Assembly (NCBI GenBank): GCA_964649415.1
Contig: CAZYSK010000019.1
Location: forward strand, 1-64,000
Reading direction: 5' to 3'
DNA: 64,000 bases
DNA from: CAZYSK01 sp964649415
Lineage (GTDB): Bacteria > Chloroflexota > Anaerolineae > B4-G1
Positions 37,839-46,896 of this stretch are shown here, piece by piece. The translations under genes and the position numbers were made by a program. Position 1 is the stretch's first letter. Each line of letters begins with the position of its first letter. A model generated the notes under the pieces. It saw only the letters and a list, made by a program, of their open reading frames with translations. It was not told the origin of the DNA and made no database searches.

Positions 37839-37901
37839 GTCTCACTCATATATACACGGGCAGCCTGAGTTTCGTGAGAAGGGAGCAACGCGTTGGGCAT
37901 G

Positions 37902-37963
37902 CCGGCAGGATGCCGGCGGTCCGACGCACCACCTCATGAAATGCCGGCAGGATGCCGGCGGTC
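37902..37963. repeat. Two GCCGGCAGGATGCCGGCGG palindromes
   Basis: Copies at about 37902 and 37941 lie between the sigma factor and the next gene. The second supplies the last residues (DRRHPAG) of the large GT39-DUF2298 protein that ends at 37934. Confidence 0.85.
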
Positions 37964-40900
37964 CCAGCCAAGACCATCCTGCGCGCCTGTGGCTTCGGGC
38001 ACCTCCGCACCACTCATTACCTCGTAGATGCGCACGCCCTGCACGTCGTAGGCGACGCGCAGGAGTCCCTGGTCCACCATCACGTCGAACTTGGCCAGCC
38101 CGCCGGGGCTGTAGTAGGCCCGCTCGTACGCGCCCACGTAGACGTAGCGCACGCCGTAGCGGGTCAGGATCTCCCAGGCGTGGGACATGATCAGCGTGTC
38201 GTAGCAGTCCGCCACGTCCTGCCGCCGCCAATCCACCGTCGTGCCGGGCAGCACGCCCATGCGCTGCTGGATCTGATGCCAGCGCCAGCCGATCACCGTC
38301 GGGAGCCCCGTGTAGATGGAGACGCGGTTGGCCCACAGGTACTCGCGATGCCCCAACCCCTCCAAGATCACCGGCGAGCCCTGGATGGTGTCCTGTATCC
38401 AGCGGATGGCGGCGTAGTCGCCCGCCAATGGGATCTCCTGCGCATCCTGGCCAGGGGGGGCGTCGTGCACGCTCGCGTGCGCCATGTAGGCCATCCCGTC
38501 GAGCGTCAGGCCCACCTCGGGCGACATGCGATCCAGGGCGCGGGCGCGCACGCCGTAGGGCAGGAACAGCGCGCTCCCGAAAACGAGCGCCGCCATGCCA
38601 ACCCGCCACAGGGCCCGCCAGTGCGCGCGCCAGTGCTCGGCCCACTCGCTCACCCAGGCCAGGCTGACGCCCCCCGCGACCGAGAGCAGCAGCCACGCTT
38701 GCAGGTAGAACTTGAAGACCGTGTTCATGCGCCCGACGTCGCCCTGGAGGACGAGTATCTCGACCCCCAGGCAGATGGCCATCGCCTCGCCGACCATGAG
38801 CCACAGGAGCCGCCGATTTGCAGGGACCCGCGGAAATCGATCGTGGGGCAGGCGCTGGCGCTCATCAGGGCGATAGCGCTCATCGACATGCAACAGGATC
38901 AGGTACCCCGCAATGACCGCCACCGGCACCACCACGAGCGCCACCTCGTAGCCCAGAAACACGAGCACCAGTGTGATGCTGAGCAACCCAAGCAGCCCCA
39001 CCAGCGCCGCGACACGGGCGTGGGGAACACGCAGCCGGAAGGCCCGTGCCTGCGCGCGCCAGACCTCGATCGCCATACGGGTCAGCAGCGGGAAGAGCAA
39101 CATGCCGTGAATCCAGAGGAAGATATCCCAGGGCGTGAGGGAACCCTCCCAGATATTGAACGACGTATAGCCCGCCGCGTAGTGGCGGAAGTAGGGCACG
39201 TAGAGCAACCGCGACAGCCCCACGAGCACGGCCGCCCGCCAGGCGAAGGTCTCGACGTCGGATCTCAGCCGGCGGCGAGGCTTGCGCGTGACCGATGCTT
39301 GCCCCCACACCCCGACCGCCAGCGCGGCCAGCGCCAGGATCAAGACCGCGTGGTAGTTCCATGTGTTGGTGGGATACAGCGCACCGATAACCAGGCCGCC
39401 GAGGAGCAAGCTGGGCCAGCCGGGGCGCGACGCAGACGCCCAATAGACGATCACCGCCAGGGCGAGAAGCACGAGCGGGAAAGCGATCATGTGGGCGTGC
39501 AGGTCGGCGTAGAGGAACGTGAAGGCCGGGAACTCGGTGATCGGGCCGACCTCGCCCTGCGCGGCGGGGATGATGCGGGTTGGGTGCCAATACCACGATT
39601 CGATGCGCAGCGGGAGTTTCGTCCCGTGGGCGATCACCTGCCACAGCCCGCGGAACATGGCGATCGTCTGGGGGAAGCCGGGGATCGTGGAGGGGAACAG
39701 CTCGCCGCCTAGCGAGATCAGCTTGATGCGGATCAGGTGCACCACCCCCAGGTTGCCAAGCAAGGTGGTGGACGCCAGCGCCATCAACCCGGCCGATACG
39801 GAACCCCGCCTGTGCCCGCCGAACAGATTGTGCGCCACGGAGAAGGCCCCCAGGCCAGTGAGCGCAGCCAGGAGCGGGACCGCCAGGTTGTAGGCCGTGG
39901 TCGGCACGGTGCCCGTCAGCTTGATCAACGTGCCGACGACGACGAAGCCGAAGTAATAGTAGTTGATGACGGAGCCAGAGAACCAGGGGTTGTAGGGCGG
40001 AAACCAGGTGGACTTCATGACGGCGTTGAGGTAGGCCAACACCATGGGCTTCTCGCCGCCCACGACGGGATGCCACAGGTCAGGTTGCAGGAGCCGCACG
40101 CCGATCCACAGCACGTACACGCCAGCGAACAGGCCCTCCATCAGCAGGATCAGCCGCCAGTGTCTGCGCAGGAAGCGGAGCAGTTCGTCGCGCTGCCACC
40201 ACCCCACCCCGCCGCCGGCCAGCGCCAGGAGCGCCACGAGCGCCAGAATCGTCCCCCGCGTGTTGGGCAGGATGTGCAGGCTGGCCAGCAGCCAGGTCAG
40301 ATAGGCCACGAGGAGGAGGCCCAAGACGCGCGCCAGGCCGTAGCCCCGGTCGCGCAGGCGCGGCAACGCGACGAACAGGAGCGGGAAGGCTAGCCAACCC
40401 AGCGCGGCCACGACAATCCACCAGGCCACGGCGGCCAGGCCCGGGTAGCGGTTGCACAGGCTGTCCCGGTTGAACATGTCCGACCAGGTGCCCCCAGCCT
40501 GCTGCTCGGCCCAGGTCTCGGGGTCGAACAGGAGCGCGTTGGGCGCCACGCTCGCCTCGCGCGGCGTGAGCCCGTGCAGCGCGCGGTCCACGTCGATCCC
40601 GCCCAGCACCTCCTCGACGCGCTGGCGGGAATAGGCGTCCGTCTTACGGAAGATGAGCACGCGGGGGTGATCGTAGACGCTGAATGCCTCCTCGGCCGGG
40701 GGCAGGCGCACGGCGATGGGCTCGGTCTGGTAGACGTAGCCCGCCTCTCCCGGCCCCATGAGCGGATAGGGACACTCCTGGTCGGGGAACTGGAACGGGC
40801 CGAAGGCCGGACGGGAGGTGAAGTCCGCGGCCAGTTCAAAGCCCAGGTCGCCGGCGAAGAGAGCACGGTAGTAGGCCGTCGTGAGCGGGTAGCGCGCCGG

Positions 40901-43066
40901 CAGCCTGGAGATGGAGGCGTAGAGCCGGTTGCTGGCGAGGAAGATGTAGTCCGCCTGGTCGAGCCAGTCGAACAAGCGCGTGCGTTTCTCCGCCGTGTCC
41001 TCGTCGTAGTTCGTCATCTCCAGGCCGGTGTACAGGCCCCCAAAGGGATCGTGGCCGTCCACGCGCAGCGGCAGCCCCCAGTCCCAGTGCTCGTTGGCCA
41101 CCGTCGCGCCCTGGGGCACGTTGGCGTAGATCCAGCGCGAGGCGGCCAGCCGCGTGTGAGGGCGCAGGTAGATGGAGATGAACGCGCCGGCCCAGAAAGC
41201 CGTACCCAGGACGACACCAACCATGAGAGCCAGCCCCACGCGGCGCCAGCGGCGCGCGGGCACGCGCGCCAGGCGAATCAAGAGGTAAGCGGCCAGGATG
41301 GCGAAGATGGGGTACAGGGTGAGCGAGTAGCGCATGGACTTGACCCAGCGGGTCGCCTGGTAGAGAAAGATCAGCGTGGCCCAGACCCACAGCACCAGGT
41401 GCACGCGCCTCCCGCGCCACAGCTCAACCGCCGCCAGCGCCCAGCCCGCCCACGCGGCCAGGCCCAGCGGCAGCCCCATGCCCCAGACGACTATGTTGAC
41501 CCAGGGGAACACGACGGGCGTCCGATCCGTCCACTGCCGGCCCGAGGGCAGGTCGACGTCGCCCCCCTGTTCGGCCGTGATCTGGCTCAGGCGGCCAAAC
41601 CACTCGGGGCTGGGCCGCAGGCCGAAGAATCCGGGCCCCTCAAAGGCATAGGGCTGTGCGAGGCGAAAGACGACGAACGCCACCACGCCCGCGAGTACCA
41701 GCCGGAGGAACGCGGAGAGGATGGAGGCACGGGCAAGCGGACCGCGACCCATCCCAGTTGGATCGCGACCATCCTGGTCGCTCTTGTGGTCGCTCTGGCG
41801 GGCAGGGATGGTCGCGGTCCCAGTTGGACCGCGACCATCCTGGTCGCTCTTGCGGGCGCTCTGGCGGGCAGGGATGGTCGCGGTCCCAGTTGGACCGCGA
41901 CCATCCTGGTCGCTCTTGCGGGCGCTCTGGCGGGCAGGGATGGTCGCGGTCCCAGTTGGACCGCGACCATCCTGGTCGCTCTTGCGGGCGCTCTGGCGGG
42001 CAGGGATGCCCGCGGTCCCAGTTGGACCGCGACCATCTTGGTCGCTCCTGCGGGCGCTCTTGCGGGCAGAGATGCCCGCGGTCCCAGTTGGACCGCGACC
42101 ATCCTGGTCGCTCTTGCGGGCGCTCTGGCGGGCAGGGATGCCCGCGGTCCCAGTCGGATCGCGACCATCCTGGTCGCTCTGGCGGGCAGAGATGCCCGCG
42201 GTCCCATTGCGCCACCACCAGGCGGCAGCGAGTATGACAAGCAGCGCGGCCAGCGCGCCGTCCAACTTGCACGCCATGGCCAGGCCCGTGGCCAGGCCCG
42301 CCAGGCCAAAGTCCACCCAGCGCCCCGACTGGCCGGCGCGCACCGACAGATACGCCGTCAGCATCACGCAGAAACACGCCATGCTGTCCACGGTGAAGAA
42401 GTGAGCCTGCTGGATGGAGAACACGGTCAGGGCACTCAGGCCCGCGGCCAGCAGCCCCACGGCCTCACCGTACAGGCGGCGAGCGATGAGATAGACGAGC
42501 AACACGGTTCCCAGGTCGGAAAGGGCGGAGAACGCCCGCCCCACCAGCGCGCTGCGCGAGCCCGTGAAGGATCCGCCTTCGCAGTCCACGCCCATGAGGC
42601 CGATCCAGGCCGCGCTCAGCCTCGCGCCCAGCCCGCCGTCCTCGGACGGCCCGCCGCAACCGGAGTCCAGCCACTCGCCCGTCATGCGGGTGAGGAAGAG
42701 CGGCAGCGTGCCGTAGCTATACAGGTGGCCCTGGTTGCGGCAGTTCAGGGGCGAGTTGTGCGTGTCGAAATAGACGGAGAGGCTGTCGGGCATGCTGACG
42801 ACCGACGTGATGATCCGCATGTGGCCCTCGTCCGGGTGGATCCACTGGCCCTCGTCCCAGTTCAAGCCGGTGAAGCGCAGGCAGGCAGCCACCAGCAAGA
42901 TAGCCAACAGCAACAGACGAGAAACCGGGGGGGCGGCAGCGCGCCATCGGGCGACACCCCTCCGCACGAAAGACCCGAGGGTTTTCACCCGCGTCTCGGG
43001 AAGGCCCGACCCGTGATCGGCACGTTCAGGGGTATGTTCAGGGGTTTGTTCAGAAGGACAGTCCAT
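37934..43066 (-). CDS. GT39-like/DUF2298 fusion membrane glycosyltransferase
   Basis: About 1,710 residues. The N-terminal ~600 are a GT39/PMT-like GT-C module with acidic loops FTGLNWDEGQWIHPDEGHM; the C-terminal ~850 are a DUF2298 module with GGEKPMVLAYLNAVMKSTW, GSVINYYYFGFVVVG, RMNTVFKFYLQAWLLL and RYVYVGAYERAYYSPGGLAKF. Fusion implies the two activities act together, as the adjacent separate genes 31835-33823 and 33820-36558 may also do. Residues ~287-440, in a loop between membrane helices, are a 22-residue tandem repeat (SARKSDQDGRGPTGTA) from a 66-bp minisatellite at 41735-42205. Start: ATG 43066, preceded by GGTGA. Confidence 0.8.
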   Translation of the reverse strand: MDCPSEQTPEHTPERADHGSGLPETRVKTLGSFVRRGVARWRAAAPPVSRLLLLAILLVAACLRFTGLNWDEGQWIHPDEGHMRIITSVVSMPDSLSVYFDTHNSPLNCRNQGHLYSYGTLPLFLTRMTGEWLDSGCGGPSEDGGLGARLSAAWIGLMGVDCEGGSFTGSRSALVGRAFSALSDLGTVLLVYLIARRLYGEAVGLLAAGLSALTVFSIQQAHFFTVDSMACFCVMLTAYLSVRAGQSGRWVDFGLAGLATGLAMACKLDGALAALLVILAAAWWWRNGTAGISARQSDQDGRDPTGTAGIPARQSARKSDQDGRGPTGTAGISARKSARRSDQDGRGPTGTAGIPARQSARKSDQDGRGPTGTATIPARQSARKSDQDGRGPTGTATIPARQSARKSDQDGRGPTGTATIPARQSDHKSDQDGRDPTGMGRGPLARASILSAFLRLVLAGVVAFVVFRLAQPYAFEGPGFFGLRPSPEWFGRLSQITAEQGGDVDLPSGRQWTDRTPVVFPWVNIVVWGMGLPLGLAAWAGWALAAVELWRGRRVHLVLWVWATLIFLYQATRWVKSMRYSLTLYPIFAILAAYLLIRLARVPARRWRRVGLALMVGVVLGTAFWAGAFISIYLRPHTRLAASRWIYANVPQGATVANEHWDWGLPLRVDGHDPFGGLYTGLEMTNYDEDTAEKRTRLFDWLDQADYIFLASNRLYASISRLPARYPLTTAYYRALFAGDLGFELAADFTSRPAFGPFQFPDQECPYPLMGPGEAGYVYQTEPIAVRLPPAEEAFSVYDHPRVLIFRKTDAYSRQRVEEVLGGIDVDRALHGLTPREASVAPNALLFDPETWAEQQAGGTWSDMFNRDSLCNRYPGLAAVAWWIVVAALGWLAFPLLFVALPRLRDRGYGLARVLGLLLVAYLTWLLASLHILPNTRGTILALVALLALAGGGVGWWQRDELLRFLRRHWRLILLMEGLFAGVYVLWIGVRLLQPDLWHPVVGGEKPMVLAYLNAVMKSTWFPPYNPWFSGSVINYYYFGFVVVGTLIKLTGTVPTTAYNLAVPLLAALTGLGAFSVAHNLFGGHRRGSVSAGLMALASTTLLGNLGVVHLIRIKLISLGGELFPSTIPGFPQTIAMFRGLWQVIAHGTKLPLRIESWYWHPTRIIPAAQGEVGPITEFPAFTFLYADLHAHMIAFPLVLLALAVIVYWASASRPGWPSLLLGGLVIGALYPTNTWNYHAVLILALAALAVGVWGQASVTRKPRRRLRSDVETFAWRAAVLVGLSRLLYVPYFRHYAAGYTSFNIWEGSLTPWDIFLWIHGMLLFPLLTRMAIEVWRAQARAFRLRVPHARVAALVGLLGLLSITLVLVFLGYEVALVVVPVAVIAGYLILLHVDERYRPDERQRLPHDRFPRVPANRRLLWLMVGEAMAICLGVEILVLQGDVGRMNTVFKFYLQAWLLLSVAGGVSLAWVSEWAEHWRAHWRALWRVGMAALVFGSALFLPYGVRARALDRMSPEVGLTLDGMAYMAHASVHDAPPGQDAQEIPLAGDYAAIRWIQDTIQGSPVILEGLGHREYLWANRVSIYTGLPTVIGWRWHQIQQRMGVLPGTTVDWRRQDVADCYDTLIMSHAWEILTRYGVRYVYVGAYERAYYSPGGLAKFDVMVDQGLLRVAYDVQGVRIYEVMSGAEVPEATGAQDGLGWDRRHPAGIS
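41735..42205. repeat. 66-bp in-frame minisatellite
   Basis: About seven units of 66 bp, the central ones nearly identical (GGTCGCGGTCCCAGTTGG ... GGGCGCTCTGGCGGGCAGGG). Each encodes 22 hydrophilic, mostly basic and small residues in the large membrane protein. The unit is itself built from short inverted segments (CGCGGTCC / GGACCGCG). Confidence 0.92.
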
Positions 43067-43096
43067 CAATCAATCACCGCGGATAGACGACATGCA

Positions 43097-45175
43097 CTAG
43101 AAATCAAGATTCTCCACCTCATACAGCCAGTACAGCGGCCGCGCGTCGACAGCCGAATAGACGGGCGTCTCGACCCCGCCCGGGTACTGGGCACGGACGC
43201 CGGGCAACTCGTCCAGTCGCTCCGGCAGGAAGACGAAGCACGCGCCCCGGTCGGGGTCAGGCACCGGCGCCGCCTCCTCCTCCTCGCGTGGGGGCACGTC
43301 GAAGCCCTCGACGCCCCGGGCCAGGAAGCGCAACGTGCCGAAATCCCAGTACATGAACGGCGGACCATAGAAGTACACGACACACGGATTGGGACAATCC
43401 GCGTCGTCCTCCCGCTGCGCCAGGTAGCGCCCCAACTCCGTGCCTACCTCCGCCGTCGGGTTCCCGTAGACGCGCGTGGGCGTGTAGACCGCGAAGTAGT
43501 AGGTCAGGTTGAGGACAGCGACCACAACGAGCGACGCCCCGGCCACCCCCTGCCACAGGCGGCGGCCTCCCCCCAACACGCGCCGGCCCAGCTCTATCAG
43601 CCAGTCCAGCCCCAGGCCCACCAGGAGCGCCAGCGCCGGGGACACGATGACCAGGCGCATGCTGCTGGGCGGGTTCTCGGTCATCATCCAACCCAACACC
43701 ACCGCGAGCCAGAACCAGATCAACAGCAGCCCGTTGGCGGGCCAGCGCCCACGCAGCGTCACCCATACAAGCCCGAGCACGAACAGGACGCCGCTGGCGA
43801 AATCGAGCAACGGGATGGCAGGGCGGTACCAGAAGGTCGGATCGAGCGTGTAGTGGAAGGCCGAGACCGATCGCCAGCACTGCTGCCACAGCAGATCGGC
43901 GGTGGTGCGGCCCGCGCTCTCCCGCTCCCGGGCCAGCCACCCGGACCCGAACACGCTGACCTGCCGGGAGCGGGCGAACAACGTGTCGGGGTGGTCCACG
44001 TAGTAGAGCAGAAGCGGCGCTGCGACCACCAACGCGGCCACCACAAGCAACAGAAGCAAGCGCCCGTAGCGAGCCAGGAAACGATGCTCCACCACCATCT
44101 GCCGGGCCAGGTAGCAGGCCAGGATCACGCCGATCAGCCGCGCCCCGAAGTAGCCGTACAGGCTCAAGCCCAGCACCGCCCCCGCCAGCGCAACGTACGC
44201 CTCCTGCTCCGGTTGCCCCGACGGAGGGGAGCGAAGCCCGCGCATGGCCAGCCACAGCGCCAGCGTGACCAGCAGCCCGTCGCCGACGTTGTTGACCGCC
44301 AGACGGCTGAAATGGATGTGAAAGTGCCCGAACGCGAGAGCGGCCGCCGCCATCCAGGCCACCCGGCTGCCCCACAGATGGCGGGCCAACAGAAACGTGG
44401 TCAACACGGTGGCCGTCCCGATGAGGGCCGAGAGGGCTCGCATCCCACCGATGGTCTGACCGAAGACCCTCATGGAGAGTCCCCAGGCCAGGAACGACAT
44501 ACTGGGGAAAGAGAACCAGCGCGTCGCGAACGGGTTGGCCAACCGTCCATCGAGCATGGCCAACCCCTCCATACCCCAACTGCCCTCGTCACCGCCCAGG
44601 TTTGCCGGGATGTGTTCCAGGTCATAGGCGCGCACGGCCAGCGCCAGGATCAGCAGCGCCGCCATCCCCAGCAAACGGACGTAGCCTGCCCGCTCCACGC
44701 GGCGGACAACTAATTCCCAGAAAGCAGGTTTTTCATGCGATGGCGCGAACGCAGCGTTCGTATCGCCAAGAACCTGGTTTCTGACTGAGGGCACGAAGGC
44801 GCACAGGAAGCAGCCCACGCCGGTCAGCCACAGCAGCAGAACGCCCGTGAAATCCGCCTCCTGCGGCCAACGCCGCGCTAAGTAGCCGGCCAGCACGGCC
44901 AGCGCCGCGCCACCGGCCGCGAGCAGCGCCCGCCGCCAGTGCCTCCGCCACCAGAGGTGCCAGAAACCAGGTTTTTCGGAAGAAACCTGGTTTCTTCTCT
45001 GGGCCTGGCGCGCCAAGCACCGCCAGAGCAGGACAAACGACAGGATGGCGAGCGCCCAGAACAACACGCCATCCCAGACGTACTCGCGGCGGAAGGCGAA
45101 ATAGAACTGGCCCAGAAGTGCAGTGCCCAGCCCAACGAGCAGGAGCAAAGCCGCCAGTCCCCTTCCCCTTCTCAC
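43097..45175 (-). CDS. GT39-type membrane glycosyltransferase
   Basis: 692 residues from a GTG at 45175 (GGGAG eight bases upstream, just past the methyltransferase stop). A polytopic GT-C protein: AYDLEHIPANLGGDEGSWGMEGLAML holds the acidic motif after a helix, with VAWMAAAALAFGHFHIHFSRLA further on, typical of ArnT/PMT-like enzymes. The C-terminus is soluble and probably outside. Two in-frame palindromic inserts encode RRNQVSSEKPGFW (residues ~60-72) and VRNQVLGDTNAAF...HEKPAFW (~130-152), both before the catalytic core. Confidence 0.8.
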   Translation of the reverse strand: MRRGRGLAALLLLVGLGTALLGQFYFAFRREYVWDGVLFWALAILSFVLLWRCLARQAQRRNQVSSEKPGFWHLWWRRHWRRALLAAGGAALAVLAGYLARRWPQEADFTGVLLLWLTGVGCFLCAFVPSVRNQVLGDTNAAFAPSHEKPAFWELVVRRVERAGYVRLLGMAALLILALAVRAYDLEHIPANLGGDEGSWGMEGLAMLDGRLANPFATRWFSFPSMSFLAWGLSMRVFGQTIGGMRALSALIGTATVLTTFLLARHLWGSRVAWMAAAALAFGHFHIHFSRLAVNNVGDGLLVTLALWLAMRGLRSPPSGQPEQEAYVALAGAVLGLSLYGYFGARLIGVILACYLARQMVVEHRFLARYGRLLLLLVVAALVVAAPLLLYYVDHPDTLFARSRQVSVFGSGWLARERESAGRTTADLLWQQCWRSVSAFHYTLDPTFWYRPAIPLLDFASGVLFVLGLVWVTLRGRWPANGLLLIWFWLAVVLGWMMTENPPSSMRLVIVSPALALLVGLGLDWLIELGRRVLGGGRRLWQGVAGASLVVVAVLNLTYYFAVYTPTRVYGNPTAEVGTELGRYLAQREDDADCPNPCVVYFYGPPFMYWDFGTLRFLARGVEGFDVPPREEEEAAPVPDPDRGACFVFLPERLDELPGVRAQYPGGVETPVYSAVDARPLYWLYEVENLDF
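44718..44783. repeat. In-frame palindromic element, long form
   Basis: CAGAAAGCAGGTTTTTC and AAGAACCTGGTTTCTG form the outer arms; inside is a second inverted pair, GATGGCGCGAACGC / GCGTTCGTATCGCC. It adds about 22 residues to the GT39 protein. Confidence 0.85.
44962..44995. repeat. In-frame palindromic element
   Basis: AGAAACCAGGTTTTTC pairs with GAAGAAACCTGGTTTCT. It encodes RNQVSSEKPGFW in the GT39 protein. Confidence 0.87.
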
Positions 45176-45188
45176 ATCGTCGCTCCCG

Positions 45189-46016
45189 CTAGGCGCTCCC
45201 GTCTTTCTGCTCTTTGCGCGCCACGAAGAACAGGTAGGCCCCAGCACCGTTGGCCGATAGAGCCTGCTGATACAGAGGCCGCACCAGCCGTTCGGTGAGC
45301 CACAGATTGGCCCGCGTGGGCCACAGCAGCCAGAGTCCCGTGAGCTTGTTGCATATCAGTGACGGCAATCCCAGGTAGTGTCCCCACTCCAACGCCACCA
45401 ACGCCCGCCGGGGGAAGTAAGACCACCAGCGAACGACGTGCAGCCCCACCGCGTCCAGTCGCCGCCGCCACACCGCCTCGCCGTCGCAGTGGTGGTGGCG
45501 GGAGATGCGGTTGAAAAAGCGGCGGTAGGCCTCTCCCAGAGGCCGCAGCCCGACGCCGTCCAGCGCCCGCCCGACCGAGAGGAAGGGCAAAAAGTTGGGT
45601 CCGGGTACGCAGAAATAGAAGCGCCCGCCGGGCCGCAGCACCCGCGCCGCCTCCGCCAGCACAGGCTGCACGTCCGGGATGTGCTCCAGGACCGAGTTGC
45701 TGACGACGGTGGCAAAATACGCATCGGGATAGGGCATGTGCGCCCCTTCCGCCTGCGCCAGCACACGGTACGCCCCCCGCCCACGCGCCTGTGTGAGCGG
45801 TCCCCACCAGGGATCGAAGCCCGCCTCCAATGGTCCGTCACCCGAAAGGGCCACCGAGGCAAAATGCCCATCGCCGGAGCCCAGGTCGAGCACCGGGCGA
45901 TCAAGCACCCCGGTGTTTGGCGAGACGTAGAAGCTCGCCTCTACCGCACGCAGCAGGGCCCGAAAGGCGGGCAGGTCGCGCAGATGTCGCCAAAGCAGGT
46001 CATCCACAGCGTTCAC
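45189..46016 (-). CDS. SAM-dependent methyltransferase (class I)
   Basis: 275 residues with motif I VLDLGSGDGHFASVAL, and SNSVLEHIPDVQPVLAEAARVLRPGG, the hallmark of Methyltransf_11 proteins. It probably methylates a sugar, lipid carrier or glycan intermediate, judging from its place between glycosyltransferase genes; the substrate cannot be read. The GTG start at 46016 overlaps the stop of the toxin-like gene upstream (GTGA). Confidence 0.82.
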   Translation of the reverse strand: MNAVDDLLWRHLRDLPAFRALLRAVEASFYVSPNTGVLDRPVLDLGSGDGHFASVALSGDGPLEAGFDPWWGPLTQARGRGAYRVLAQAEGAHMPYPDAYFATVVSNSVLEHIPDVQPVLAEAARVLRPGGRFYFCVPGPNFLPFLSVGRALDGVGLRPLGEAYRRFFNRISRHHHCDGEAVWRRRLDAVGLHVVRWWSYFPRRALVALEWGHYLGLPSLICNKLTGLWLLWPTRANLWLTERLVRPLYQQALSANGAGAYLFFVARKEQKDGSA

Positions 46017-46639
46017 AGCTCTCGAAACAGCGCCTCGGCCTGCTGCTCAAAGTAGCGGCGCACATCCGCCCACGAGGCCGGCCTGAGCATCTCCAGCGGA
46101 GGATCGGCCTCGGCGTCATCGAAATACATCAGGCTCTTCAGAAGATGAACGAAATTGTACGTCACGCCCTCGTATTTCCGCTCCACGAGTGTGAGCATCT
46201 CCCCCAGCGGCTTGAAATCCCGGCACATGAAGTACAGGTCGAAGAAGTCCCGCTTCTTGCCCCTACCAGCAATGGCATCTAGCTTCATCACAGCCAGATC
46301 TTCCAGCGCTGCCACCTGGATTCCAGCAAACGGAAGCGGTGCAGCCAGGAGAGCGTAGGGATAGACAAAGAAGCTAACGCGCACATCATCCAGGACGCCG
46401 AGAAAGGTCCCCTCGCTCTCTTGTTCCACAGTCAAACGCCCCATAGGCGACAACACACGTCGCGGTTCATCCTGGGCGAACGGTTTGGGAGCAAAGAAGT
46501 CCAAATCATAGGAGCGTCTGTGTCCCAAGTGCAAGGCGACCGCGGTTCCACCAGCCAGGTAGAACTCAGCCGCCAGCGGCGTCTGGGCTACCAGTTCCAG
46601 ACCTGTCTGTACTTTCTCTGAAAGGCTTTCGACATGCAT
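46013..46639 (-). CDS. AbiEii-like nucleotidyltransferase (toxin family, DUF1814)
   Basis: 208 residues. FYLAGGTAVALHLGHRRSYDLDFF is the GG(T/S)...DLDFF nucleotidyltransferase motif of AbiEii/AbiGii proteins, followed by LAVMKLDAIAGRGKKRDFFDLYF. Such proteins are toxins of type IV toxin-antitoxin and abortive-infection systems. The ATG has GGAG seven bases upstream. It overlaps its upstream partner gene by 52 bp, the usual arrangement for the pair. Whether it acts in defence here or has a chromosomal role is unknown. Confidence 0.8.
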   Translation of the reverse strand: MHVESLSEKVQTGLELVAQTPLAAEFYLAGGTAVALHLGHRRSYDLDFFAPKPFAQDEPRRVLSPMGRLTVEQESEGTFLGVLDDVRVSFFVYPYALLAAPLPFAGIQVAALEDLAVMKLDAIAGRGKKRDFFDLYFMCRDFKPLGEMLTLVERKYEGVTYNFVHLLKSLMYFDDAEADPPLEMLRPASWADVRRYFEQQAEALFREL

Positions 46640-46896
46640 CGCACTTCTCCACGCGGCACCCTTAGCACATACATCCAGAAACTCGCACTCTTGCGGGAGA
46701 GGGAGCGGCTCGTCTTCAGTACCTCGACGATCTCCCCACGCGAGAAGCGACGCTCCATCCAGCGCACCGAGGGGAGATCGCCATACTCCAGCAGCCGCTC
46801 GATAACGTAACGAGAATACTGCCCGACGTCCAGCCGCGAAGGGTTGATGTCCCAGAAGTAGCGATGCGTGAAATCGGGCAAACGGTCCTCATCCAC
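46588..46896 (-). CDS. Antitoxin-like partner of AbiEii family protein
   Basis: 102 residues from the GTG at 46896 (AGGAG seven bases upstream). The N-terminal DEDRLPDFTHRYFWDINPSRLD and IERLLEYGDLPSVRWMERRF resemble the small DUF6922-type proteins often encoded just before AbiEii-like nucleotidyltransferases. It would be the antitoxin or transcriptional repressor. It overlaps the end of the glycosyltransferase gene upstream by eight bases. Confidence 0.65.
   Translation of the reverse strand: MDEDRLPDFTHRYFWDINPSRLDVGQYSRYVIERLLEYGDLPSVRWMERRFSRGEIVEVLKTSRSLSRKSASFWMYVLRVPRGEVRCMSKAFQRKYRQVWNW

Noticed and set aside
37839..37880. A GAAAC-type ECF promoter for self-control of the sigma factor.
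   Set aside because: GAAAC is present upstream, but no matching -10 element lies at the expected 16-17 bp spacing.
45176..45247. An upstream start for the GT39 protein inside the methyltransferase gene.
   Set aside because: The GTG at 45175 has GGGAG in place and lies just after the methyltransferase stop; the extension shows no signal-anchor features.
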